Assembly (NCBI GenBank): GCA_944363755.1
Contig: CALVVC010000032.1
Coordinates: forward strand, 1-10,279
DNA: 10,279 nucleotides
Origin: an uncultured Bacilli bacterium
GTDB lineage: Bacteria > Bacillota_I > Bacilli_A > RF39 > UBA660
Direction: 5' to 3'
The first letter of the stretch is position 1; each line of letters begins with the position of its first letter. The position numbers were made by a program, and so were the translations under genes. Below the pieces are notes generated by a model that did not search any database, had not been told where the DNA came from, and saw nothing but the letters and a program-made list of their open reading frames with translations. Shown piece by piece: positions 1 to 5,291 of the stretch.

Positions 1-420
1 GAAGAATTAACTTATAATATTGTATCTTTAGATGAATTTACTTTATATGGTGTTGGAATAAAGACAACGAATGATACAATTAAAGATGATGCTCCTAATT
101 TTTTTGATGAATGTGTAGAAAAATTTAAGAAACACCCTGATTATGGTATGATTACTTATGAAGATAGATATAATAGTGATAATTATGAGTATTGGTGTCT
201 ATATAAAGAGAAATTATCTTTATTATCAAAATATGTTATTCCTAAGAGTAAATGGATTGTATTTATTATTAATTCTCAAAAAGCATCTGAAATTAGAAGA
301 GTAAGTCAAAAATTTTATAAAACTATGTTTTTAAATTTACAATATAACATTAGACCACTACCAGAACTTGAGTATTATCATGACAATATAACAGAGTTTT
401 TAATACCGATAGAAGATTAA
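1..420 (+). CDS. C-terminal part of a protein with a GyrI/AraC-type effector-binding domain (5' truncated)
   Basis: The frame is open from the first base to a TAA at 418-420, so this is the last 139 residues of a gene that begins outside the window. The pattern fits the GyrI-like small-molecule-binding (effector-binding) fold: an early 'YGVGIK' strand, a 'PNFFDE' segment, a 'YVIPKSKW' strand where family members usually have the 'ipa..ya.f' strand, and the closing 'RPLPELEYY' then 'TEFLIPIED', matching the usual '...e.Y......e.wiPi' ending. Such domains occur at the C-terminus of AraC- or MerR-type regulators, where they sense a ligand, or as stand-alone proteins. No DNA-binding domain is visible because the N-terminus is missing. 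An ATG at 148 is internal to the open frame and has no convincing ribosome-binding site, so I do not use it. The family call is from pattern memory; the ligand is unknown. Confidence 0.7.
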   Translation, partial: EELTYNIVSLDEFTLYGVGIKTTNDTIKDDAPNFFDECVEKFKKHPDYGMITYEDRYNSDNYEYWCLYKEKLSLLSKYVIPKSKWIVFIINSQKASEIRRVSQKFYKTMFLNLQYNIRPLPELEYYHDNITEFLIPIED

Positions 421-530
421 TTCAAAAGTAATTTGTGAAAATTGCTCATTATTATTACTTTAATCTCTAAATAATAAAGAAATTTAACTCCATATCTGGA
501 ATTAGACATTTAAGTAAACTTTTTAAGGTT

Positions 531-548
531 ATATTCTTTTAAGAATAT
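531..548. repeat. 18-base AT-rich perfect palindrome
   Basis: ATATTCTT and AAGAATAT flank a central TT. The hairpin is not followed by a T run, so it does not look like a terminator. It lies in the gap after the effector-binding gene and could be a regulator operator or chance symmetry in AT-rich DNA. No start codon is close by. Confidence 0.35.
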
Positions 549-577
549 CATCGTGAATAGTAAGATTTATTTCTCAT

Positions 578-617
578 AAAAACTGACAAAATATGAAATA
601 TAAATGTCAGTTTTTTT
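578..617 (+). terminator. Rho-independent terminator
   Basis: AAAAACTGACA (578-588) pairs perfectly with TGTCAGTTTTT (605-615) across a 16-base AT-rich loop, and the descending arm runs into TTTTTTT. It ends transcription arriving from the effector-binding gene at 1-420. The A-rich left arm gives a U tract on the other strand too, so it could act in both directions. An ATG at 604 lies in its right arm, which argues against that codon as the start of the next gene. Confidence 0.8.
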
Positions 618-621
618 CTTT

Positions 622-638
622 AAGTTTATGTTAAACTT
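622..638. promoter_or_regulatory. Inverted repeat just upstream of the ATPase gene, possible operator
   Basis: AAGTTTA (622-628), spacer TGT, TAAACTT (632-638): a perfect 7-base dyad of 17 bases, ending about six bases before the ribosome-binding site AAAGGGGAG. There is no T run, so it is not a terminator. Its place between the terminator and the SD suggests an operator or a 5' UTR hairpin controlling the two-gene unit. I could not find a convincing -35/-10 pair for this unit. Confidence 0.4.
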
Positions 639-657
639 CACTAAAGGGGAGTTTAAT

Positions 658-2499
658 ATGGTAGTACAATCTATATATTTAAATAAAGATAATGTTTCTA
701 AAGAATCTTGGCTAAATTTAATAAATTATGTATGTAAATATAATGGCTATTTTAGAAATTTTAAAATAGTTGTAGAGATATTTAATAATAAAATAAAATA
801 TTATTTAGTTACTAAATATAAAGTTGCACCAACAATAAATTCTATAGATGATTTTTTAATAAAAGAAGAAGATATCAATATAGTAATAGATTATGAAAAA
901 GCAAAACCTTTAGTTTTAGATATAGATAAAAATGCTGTAGAACTTTTTGATATTAGTAAATTAAAACATAATAGGGAACTAAGATATATTATTATTAATG
1001 TAACACCTTTATTTAATAAAAGATTATTTAAGACTTATATGTTCTTTAATAATAATAATAATAATTATATTAGAAGAAGATTTTTGATGGCTAGTCCTAC
1101 TTATTTACTTAGTATTGATTTTAGTAATAATAAAAGATTTTCTTATGAAAAGAAAAATAAATATCTAAATTTAGAAAAAATATTACCACTTTTAACAAAT
1201 GATAATAAAGGAATATTTTGTGTAGATTCTTTTCCTTATTTAGGAAAAGAGATGTATTTAAATTATAAAGATTATGACTTTTTTAAACATTCTTTAATAA
1301 TAGGAAGTAGTGGTAGTGGTAAATCTAAACTTATAAGCCTTTTAGTAAAGAATATAACACTAAATACTGATGATTATAAAGTTGTTATAATAGATCCCCA
1401 TGCTTCAATAGAAAAAGATATAGGAGGTTTAAGTAAGACAAGAGTTATTGACTTTTTAAATGATAAAGTTGATTTATTTACATCAAATAGTACTAATATT
1501 GTAATAAAAAATGAATTAATGTTATCAGTATTTAAAAATTTAATGAAAGATGGGTATAATTTAAAACTAGAAAGAGTTTTACGCTATACTATTTATTTAT
1601 TATTAACTAAACAAGATTTTTCTTTTTCTAATATTAGAAAAGTTTTATTAGATTTAGAATATAGAAATAATTTAGTAAGAGAATTAACACCTTATTTAAA
1701 TGATACAGTTATATCATTTTTCTTAACAGAATTTAATGATTTAAAGACTAATTATTATAATGAGAGTATTTCACCAATAATAAGTTTTATTGATGAAATG
1801 TTAGTATTTTCTACTTTTGATAAGTTTGATGAAAGTGTAATTGATGCAATTGATAAAAGTGATTTAACAATATTTTCATTAGATAGAAGTGCTTTAGGTG
1901 ATAAGATTGTTAAAACTATCTCTTCTTTAGTAATGGAAGAAATATTAGAATCAGCGATAGAAGATAAATTAAATAAAAAATTACTTTTAGTTGTCGATGA
2001 AGTATCCTTACTTGAAAATCCTATTATGGAAAGACTTTTATCAGAATCTAGAAAGTTTGGTATTTCTCTAGTCCTTGCTGAACAGTATTTTGGACAAATT
2101 AGTAAAAAATTACAACAATCTATTTTCGCTAATGTTATAAATTATTATTCTTTTAGATTATCAAGAAGTGATGCTATTATTTTAAAAGATGTTTTAGAAG
2201 TTAAGTTTGCAAGAAATGTAGTTGATGATGATAAAATAAATTTATTTACAAACTTAAATAATAGAGAAGTAGTAGTAAGAGTTAGTAAAGATGAAAAAGT
2301 TTTACCAGTATTTAAAGCTAAGACTACTGACTTTGAAGCAGTCCCTTTACTTAGAGATAAAGTTAAGATATTTACTAAAATAAAAGATATATCAAATAAT
2401 GTAAAGTTAAATTTATCTAATTATACAGATAAAAAATTAAAAGATATATTAGTAACTTTATCTAATAGTAGGAAAAGACATGGTGATAAATATGAGTGA
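658..2499 (+). CDS. HerA/TraD-like P-loop ATPase (conjugation-type ATPase family), 613 aa
   Basis: This is an ATPase of the HerA/VirD4-TraD/DUF87 class, whose members pump DNA or remodel it using ATP. The Walker A loop GSSGSGKSK is at about residues 216-224, followed by the strand 'VVIIDPH' (242-248), typical of HerA and TraD proteins. Walker B is 'LLLVVDE' (442-448) with the catalytic Glu. After it, 'ESRKFGISLVLAEQYFGQI' resembles the segment after Walker B in VirD4/TraG proteins, where a conserved Gln acts as sensor. The roughly 200 N-terminal residues are unrecognised and contain no obvious membrane helix, unlike classic coupling proteins, so a soluble enzyme is likely. I choose the ATG at 658 because it follows AAAGGGGAG; the longer frame from 604 starts inside a terminator. 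The TGA stop is followed at once by TAA. It overlaps the next gene by 8 bases, suggesting coupled translation. The exact family and function are uncertain. Confidence 0.8.
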   Translation: MVVQSIYLNKDNVSKESWLNLINYVCKYNGYFRNFKIVVEIFNNKIKYYLVTKYKVAPTINSIDDFLIKEEDINIVIDYEKAKPLVLDIDKNAVELFDISKLKHNRELRYIIINVTPLFNKRLFKTYMFFNNNNNNYIRRRFLMASPTYLLSIDFSNNKRFSYEKKNKYLNLEKILPLLTNDNKGIFCVDSFPYLGKEMYLNYKDYDFFKHSLIIGSSGSGKSKLISLLVKNITLNTDDYKVVIIDPHASIEKDIGGLSKTRVIDFLNDKVDLFTSNSTNIVIKNELMLSVFKNLMKDGYNLKLERVLRYTIYLLLTKQDFSFSNIRKVLLDLEYRNNLVRELTPYLNDTVISFFLTEFNDLKTNYYNESISPIISFIDEMLVFSTFDKFDESVIDAIDKSDLTIFSLDRSALGDKIVKTISSLVMEEILESAIEDKLNKKLLLVVDEVSLLENPIMERLLSESRKFGISLVLAEQYFGQISKKLQQSIFANVINYYSFRLSRSDAIILKDVLEVKFARNVVDDDKINLFTNLNNREVVVRVSKDEKVLPVFKAKTTDFEAVPLLRDKVKIFTKIKDISNNVKLNLSNYTDKKLKDILVTLSNSRKRHGDKYE

Positions 2500-3190
2500 T
2501 AAAGATGCTTTAATAATAATAGATAAGATTTTTAAGGCTGTGTTTTTAGTTAATAATACTAATACCTTAGAAGAAATCTTAAATAAGTATGCTTTTGATA
2601 TAAAACTTCCTCGTAAAGTATATGATTATATAACTAACGAAGAAACTTATACAGATTTTGATAATGCTAAAGTTTTTATTACTAAAGATAATATGGAAAA
2701 GTTAGATAGTACAAAAGGTTTTATGTTAGAAAAAAAAGATTTTAAAAGTTTAGATGAAATTATAATGACATGGGAAAATATTAATTCTATAACTACTAAT
2801 AGATGTTATAACTCTACTTATGTATCTAAAAGTGATACTATTTATGACTCTAGTTATGTTTATAATTCTTCTAATTGTTCTAATTCAAAAAACATAGTGT
2901 TTTGTGATGGTTGCACTAAAAGTGAATACTTACTAGCATCACAAAGAAGTGGTAGTTGTACTTTTTCAATTAGAGTAGATGATTCTAGTAATTGTAGTAA
3001 CTCTTATAGTGTTATTTGTTCTAATAAGATTAGTAATTCTATATTTATTCAAGATTGTTTTAATTTAGATGAGTGTATTTTTTGTTCTCATATTGCTAAT
3101 AAAAAGTATTGTATTTGTAATATGCAATTTGAAAAAGATGAATATTTTACTATAAAAAACATAATAGTAAAGTGGATTGTTAATTCCTAG
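2492..3190 (+). CDS. Ser/Asn/Cys-rich repeat protein, possible beta-solenoid, 232 aa
   Basis: The function is unknown. Residues 1 to about 95 are an ordinary charged domain. Residues about 100-210 are very rich in Ser, Asn, Tyr and Cys, with short hydrophobic strands alternating with 'NSSNCSNS'-like turns. 'SSNCSNS' occurs twice, at about 126-132 and 165-171, 39 residues apart. The region holds twelve cysteines, including 'FCDGC', 'IFCSH' and 'YCICN'. It ends in 'IANKKYCICNMQFEKDEYF'. I recall a similar '(L/I)xNKxYCIxNxQ(Y/F)xKEEY' ending in uncharacterised Cys-rich proteins of uncultured bacteria, but this is memory, not a search. The spacing suggests stacked rungs of a beta-solenoid, with cysteines that might bind metal. 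No signal peptide is seen, so it is probably cytoplasmic. I choose ATG 2492 (GGTGAT, four bases, ATG, the same spacing as greA) over ATG 2480, which lies upstream of that SD. Confidence 0.7.
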   Translation: MSDKDALIIIDKIFKAVFLVNNTNTLEEILNKYAFDIKLPRKVYDYITNEETYTDFDNAKVFITKDNMEKLDSTKGFMLEKKDFKSLDEIIMTWENINSITTNRCYNSTYVSKSDTIYDSSYVYNSSNCSNSKNIVFCDGCTKSEYLLASQRSGSCTFSIRVDDSSNCSNSYSVICSNKISNSIFIQDCFNLDECIFCSHIANKKYCICNMQFEKDEYFTIKNIIVKWIVNS

Positions 3191-3245
3191 TATCAAACTA
3201 TCATATTAAGCATATTATATTTAGAATACAAATTGTAAAAAAAGC

Positions 3246-3274
3246 TTGAATTTTTTAAAAAAATATGCTAAAAT
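3246..3274 (+). promoter_or_regulatory. Sigma-A promoter of greA
   Basis: TTGAAT (3246-3251), a 17-base A/T spacer, and TAAAAT (3269-3274). It lies between the end of the Cys-rich gene and greA, predicting a start site near 3281 and a leader of about 50 bases. Five of six bases match at each box. This gives greA transcription independent of the upstream pair, although no clear terminator separates them. Confidence 0.6.
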
Positions 3275-3288
3275 TTTACTCGTATTAT

Positions 3289-3306
3289 GGTTAGGGACTC
3301 CTAACC
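3289..3306 (+). promoter_or_regulatory. Stem-loop in the greA leader
   Basis: GGTTAGG (3289-3295) pairs perfectly with CCTAACC (3300-3306) around a GACT tetraloop. It is unusually GC-rich for this window. It would sit about eight bases from the predicted 5' end of the greA mRNA and about 15 bases before the ribosome-binding site. There is no T run, so it is not a terminator. A 5' mRNA stabiliser or a protein-binding element is plausible; I recognise no known leader family. Confidence 0.6.
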
Positions 3307-3333
3307 TATATTAATATTTTTGAGGTGATTATA

Positions 3334-3807
3334 ATGGGAAACAAAAAAGTAGTTTATTTAACAGAAGATGGACTTAATGATTTAAAAAATGAGTTAAGTG
3401 AATTAATAAATGAGAAAAGACCTGCTAATATACAGGCTATTAAAGAAGCTCGTAGTTTAGGAGATTTATCTGAAAATGCTGACTATGATGCTGCTAAAAA
3501 TGAACAAGCACAAATAGAAGGTAGAATTAAAACTATTGAGAAAATGCTTGAAAATGTAGAAATTATTAAAGATATTCCAAAAGATGTAGTAGGCCTTGGT
3601 AGCACTGTTTCTATTAAGTATGCAGATGATCCTGATGATACTGATGAATATAAAATAGTAGGAAGTCAAGAAGCAGATCCTTTTGAAGGAAGGATTTCTA
3701 ATGAAAGTCCTATCGCTAAAGCTTTACTTAATCATAAAGTAGGAGATATTATTACTGTAGAAAGTCCTAATGGAAGTTATGATGTTGAAATAACTGAAAT
3801 AAAATAG
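3334..3807 (+). CDS. greA: Transcription elongation factor GreA, 157 aa
   Basis: GreA rescues backtracked RNA polymerase by entering the secondary channel and stimulating cleavage of the 3' end of the nascent RNA. The N-terminal coiled-coil hairpin covers about residues 8-75. Its tip, 'SLGDLSENADYDAAKNEQ', carries the acidic pair D44 and E47, corresponding to E. coli D41 and E44, so the protein should be active. The C-terminal FKBP-like domain (about 80-157) ends with the typical 'SPIAKALLNHKVGDIITVE'. Length matches the family (about 158). ATG 3334 is chosen because TGAGGTGAT precedes it with a four-base gap. The GTG at 3325, which would add three residues, is part of that ribosome-binding site. 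The gene has its own promoter and leader hairpin and converges on a small minus-strand gene. Confidence 0.97.
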   Translation: MGNKKVVYLTEDGLNDLKNELSELINEKRPANIQAIKEARSLGDLSENADYDAAKNEQAQIEGRIKTIEKMLENVEIIKDIPKDVVGLGSTVSIKYADDPDDTDEYKIVGSQEADPFEGRISNESPIAKALLNHKVGDIITVESPNGSYDVEITEIK

Positions 3808-3822
3808 TCCATAGGACTTTTT
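3806..3822 (+). terminator. Short terminator overlapping the greA stop codon
   Basis: AGTCC (3806-3810), loop ATA, GGACT (3814-3818), then TTTT. The left arm begins within the TAG stop of greA. The stem is only five bases with possible A-T extension past a mismatch, so it is a modest terminator. Confidence 0.55.
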
Positions 3823-3830
3823 AAATGAAA

Positions 3831-3850
3831 ATAAGGCAAATAAGCCTTAT
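3831..3850 (-). terminator. Terminator of the small minus-strand gene
   Basis: ATAAGGC (3831-3837) and GCCTTAT (3844-3850) form a perfect 7-base stem with a six-base loop. Read on the minus strand, the hairpin is followed by TTTCATTT, and it includes the TAA stop of the small Tyr/Pro-rich gene. Its orientation supports that gene being real and transcribed. Confidence 0.6.
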
Positions 3851-4014
3851 CTTCTATAAAATGGATACATTGGATACATAGGATAGAATGGATATATTGG
3901 ATAATAGAAGTTAGGTCTATTATAACTACCTAATCCATATCCTATAACACCACCAACAATTAAAGGAATGAAGCCACTTCTATTATTATTTTGGTAATTA
4001 AATCTATTATACAT
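3847..4014 (-). CDS. Small Tyr/Pro-rich protein with a Gly-rich hydrophobic segment, 55 aa
   Basis: A complete minus-strand frame of 55 residues, ATG at 4014 to TAA at 3847. The perfect ribosome-binding site AGGAGG (4022-4027) lies seven bases before the ATG, and a minus-strand terminator hairpin covers the stop. The protein begins with an Asn/Arg-rich stretch ('RFNYQNNNRSG'), has a short Gly-rich hydrophobic core ('FIPLIVGGVIGYGLGS', about residues 15-30), and ends in tandem Tyr-Pro-X units ('YPIYPFYPMYPMYPFYRR'). Small Gly-plus-Tyr/Pro proteins of this style are common in Bacillota, some linked to spore coats or envelopes, but I do not recognise the family and infer no function. The hydrophobic part may associate with membrane. 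The core RBS and terminator make a real gene likely despite its size. No clear promoter was found. Confidence 0.75.
   Translation of the reverse strand: MYNRFNYQNNNRSGFIPLIVGGVIGYGLGSYNRPNFYYPIYPFYPMYPMYPFYRR
3861..3905. repeat. Five tandem copies of a 9-base unit
   Basis: ATGGATACA, TTGGATACA, TAGGATAGA, ATGGATATA and TTGGATAAT follow each other exactly, sharing the core GGATA. On the minus strand they encode the Tyr-Pro-X repeats at the C-terminus of the 55-residue protein. The unit is a multiple of three, so copy-number change would lengthen or shorten the tail without a frameshift. Confidence 0.8.
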
Positions 4015-4094
4015 AACCTTTCCTCCTTTATTTGTAGTTTATGTCTAATAGTAAAATAGATAAGTTTTTTTGCCTAAAAAACCAAAAACTGTTG

Positions 4095-4123
4095 TTTTCA
4101 TTTTTTTAAGATTGTGTTACAAT
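4095..4123 (+). promoter_or_regulatory. Extended -10 promoter for the thioredoxin-like gene and trmL
   Basis: TTTTCA (4095-4100), 17-base spacer, TACAAT (4118-4123), with TG one base before the -10 (TGTTACAAT, extended -10). The predicted start is near 4130, giving a very short leader before the SD GAGGTGAT. The -35 is weak (four of six), but the extended -10 can compensate. Confidence 0.55.
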
Positions 4124-4147
4124 TAATTTAAGTTAGAGGTGATGATA

Positions 4148-4657
4148 ATGAAAAGTAAAAAGAATCAAAAACAAAATTATATAGTTTTAGTAGTTATATA
4201 TATAGTTGTAATTGCTATAGTTTTATATTTAGCAAGTCTTTATAATACCTATAAGAATTATCAAAAGGAAATACCAGTTTTAGAAAATATTATTTCAGAG
4301 ATTAATCCTAATGAGGTTGAACATTATTTGACAGAAAATCCTTCCCCAATTTTATATTTATGTACTGCAAGTGATGATGAATGTAGAGAGTTTGAAGAGA
4401 CAATAAAGTCACCTTTAGAGAAGAATAATTATGAAGATATAGTATATGTTAATTTAGAAGATGTAGATAATAAAAAGTCCTTTATACAAAATTTATTAGA
4501 TAAATATGGTCAAGATTTTAGTATAGAAAGAATCCCTTGTTTAATTAAGTTTACAGAAGGAAAGATTCAAGCGATAGAAGATGGACTTAATGGAGCATTA
4601 TTAACTAGGGATGAAGCTTTAAACTTTTTTGATATCAATGATAAAGCAGGACAATAA
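4148..4657 (+). CDS. Membrane-anchored thioredoxin-like protein without a CxxC motif, 169 aa
   Basis: A Lys-rich N-terminus (residues 1-9) is followed by one hydrophobic helix (about 11-31) that should anchor the protein with the rest outside the membrane. The remainder fits a thioredoxin fold. The strand 'SPILYLCTASDDECREFEE' lies where thioredoxins have 'W-C-x-x-C', then come 'DIVYVNLEDVD', a helix, and 'IERIPCLIKFTEGKIQA' with the usual cis-Pro (P130). The active-site pair is altered: C72 and C79 are six residues apart instead of two, and a third Cys (C131) follows the cis-Pro. It may be a non-canonical redox protein or a binding domain. It may belong to an uncharacterised DUF of Bacilli, but I cannot confirm which. 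ATG 4148 follows GAGGTGAT by four bases; the GTG at 4139 and the ATG at 4142 lie inside that site. trmL follows after 27 bases and is probably co-transcribed. Confidence 0.75.
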   Translation: MKSKKNQKQNYIVLVVIYIVVIAIVLYLASLYNTYKNYQKEIPVLENIISEINPNEVEHYLTENPSPILYLCTASDDECREFEETIKSPLEKNNYEDIVYVNLEDVDNKKSFIQNLLDKYGQDFSIERIPCLIKFTEGKIQAIEDGLNGALLTRDEALNFFDINDKAGQ

Positions 4658-4684
4658 GTCTTGTTTTAGTTTAGGAGGATAGAT

Positions 4685-5206
4685 ATGAATAATATAGTAT
4701 TATTTGAGCCTGAAATACCCCAAAATACTGGTAATATTATGAGAACTTGTGTTGGTACTAATACAAAGTTACATTTAATTAAACCTTTAGGATTTTCTTT
4801 AGATGATAAACATATGAAAAGAAGTGCTGTTAACTATATAGAAAAACTAGATTACAAGGTCTATGAAAACTGGGATGATTTTAAGTCTAAAAATAAAGGT
4901 GTTTATTATTATTTAACACGATATGGAAGGAAACCTCATACTAGTTTTGATTATAGTAATAAAGATAATTTAAATTTATATTTTATTTTCGGTAAAGAGT
5001 CTACTGGTATTCCTAAAGAGATATTAAAAGATGATTTATCTCATTGTCTTAGAATACCAATGACTTCTAATATTAGAGCTTTAAATGTCTCTAATAGTGT
5101 AGCGATTGTTATATATGAAGTCTTAAGACAACAAAATTTTAATGATTTACTAAAAGAAGAACCAGAAGGGGATTCTTTTAAAGGAGCCGACTATTTAGAA
5201 AGATAA
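4685..5206 (+). CDS. trmL: tRNA (cytidine/uridine-2'-O-)-methyltransferase TrmL, SPOUT family, 173 aa
   Basis: TrmL uses S-adenosylmethionine to methylate the ribose 2'-O of the wobble base (C34 or U34) in certain leucine tRNAs. All three SPOUT knot motifs are present: 'LFEPEIPQNTGNIMRTC' at the N-terminus (residues 6-22), 'FIFGKESTGIPKEIL' in the middle (about 100-114), and 'IPMTSNIRALNVSNSVAIV' near the C-terminus, followed by 'YEVLRQQ'. Typical TrmL is close to 155-160 residues. This one has a short, acidic C-terminal extension ('LLKEEPEGDSFKGADYLER') outside the core. TAGGAGGATAG gives a strong ribosome-binding site for the ATG at 4685. It lies 27 bases behind the thioredoxin-like gene and has no obvious terminator of its own. 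Confidence 0.93.
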   Translation: MNNIVLFEPEIPQNTGNIMRTCVGTNTKLHLIKPLGFSLDDKHMKRSAVNYIEKLDYKVYENWDDFKSKNKGVYYYLTRYGRKPHTSFDYSNKDNLNLYFIFGKESTGIPKEILKDDLSHCLRIPMTSNIRALNVSNSVAIVIYEVLRQQNFNDLLKEEPEGDSFKGADYLER

Positions 5207-5233
5207 TACTCTTAATTTTGCTCAAAAAAATGT

Positions 5234-5262
5234 TTGACAAAATGGAAGTGATATGATATTAT
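5234..5262 (+). promoter_or_regulatory. Near-consensus sigma-A promoter of the 85-residue orphan
   Basis: TTGACA (5234-5239), exactly 17 bases, TATTAT (5257-5262). The -35 is a perfect match and the -10 differs from TATAAT at one base. It is the best promoter in the window. The predicted start near 5270 leaves about 20 bases before the ATG at 5292, so the ATG at 5253, which lies in the promoter, cannot be the start of the transcribed gene. Confidence 0.85.
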
Positions 5263-5291
5263 ATCAGCACGCAGTAAGAAAGGAGCAATTA

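Noticed and set aside
148..420. ATG at 148 as the start of a complete 90-residue gene
   Set aside because: The frame is open all the way from base 1, the upstream residues continue the effector-binding domain, and no ribosome-binding site precedes the ATG.
450..480. TTATTATT/AATAATAA pairing as a regulatory stem
   Set aside because: Only A-T pairs with a 14-base loop; expected by chance in such DNA.
1048..1065. Six AAT repeats (Asn run) in the ATPase as a phase-variation switch
   Set aside because: A trinucleotide repeat changes length without shifting frame, and Asn-rich runs are expected at this base composition.
658..2502. TGA stop followed by TAA as a sign of mycoplasma code 4
   Set aside because: All eight Trp codons I can place are TGG and there is no in-frame TGA inside any gene. 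In a code-4 genome this AT-rich, Trp would mostly be TGA.
658..3190. Integrated conjugative element or plasmid fragment
   Set aside because: The ATPase resembles conjugation ATPases, but no relaxase, integrase, attachment repeats or other transfer genes are visible, and base composition looks like the neighbours.
3466..3669. 67-codon minus-strand open frame
   Set aside because: It lies wholly inside greA on the opposite strand, has no ribosome-binding site, and its composition is that of antisense to a clearly real gene.
4644..4672. Weak hairpin after the thioredoxin-like gene (AGGACAA/TTGTTTT) as a terminator
   Set aside because: It needs two G-U pairs, has no proper T run, and trmL starts only a few bases later, so co-transcription is more likely.
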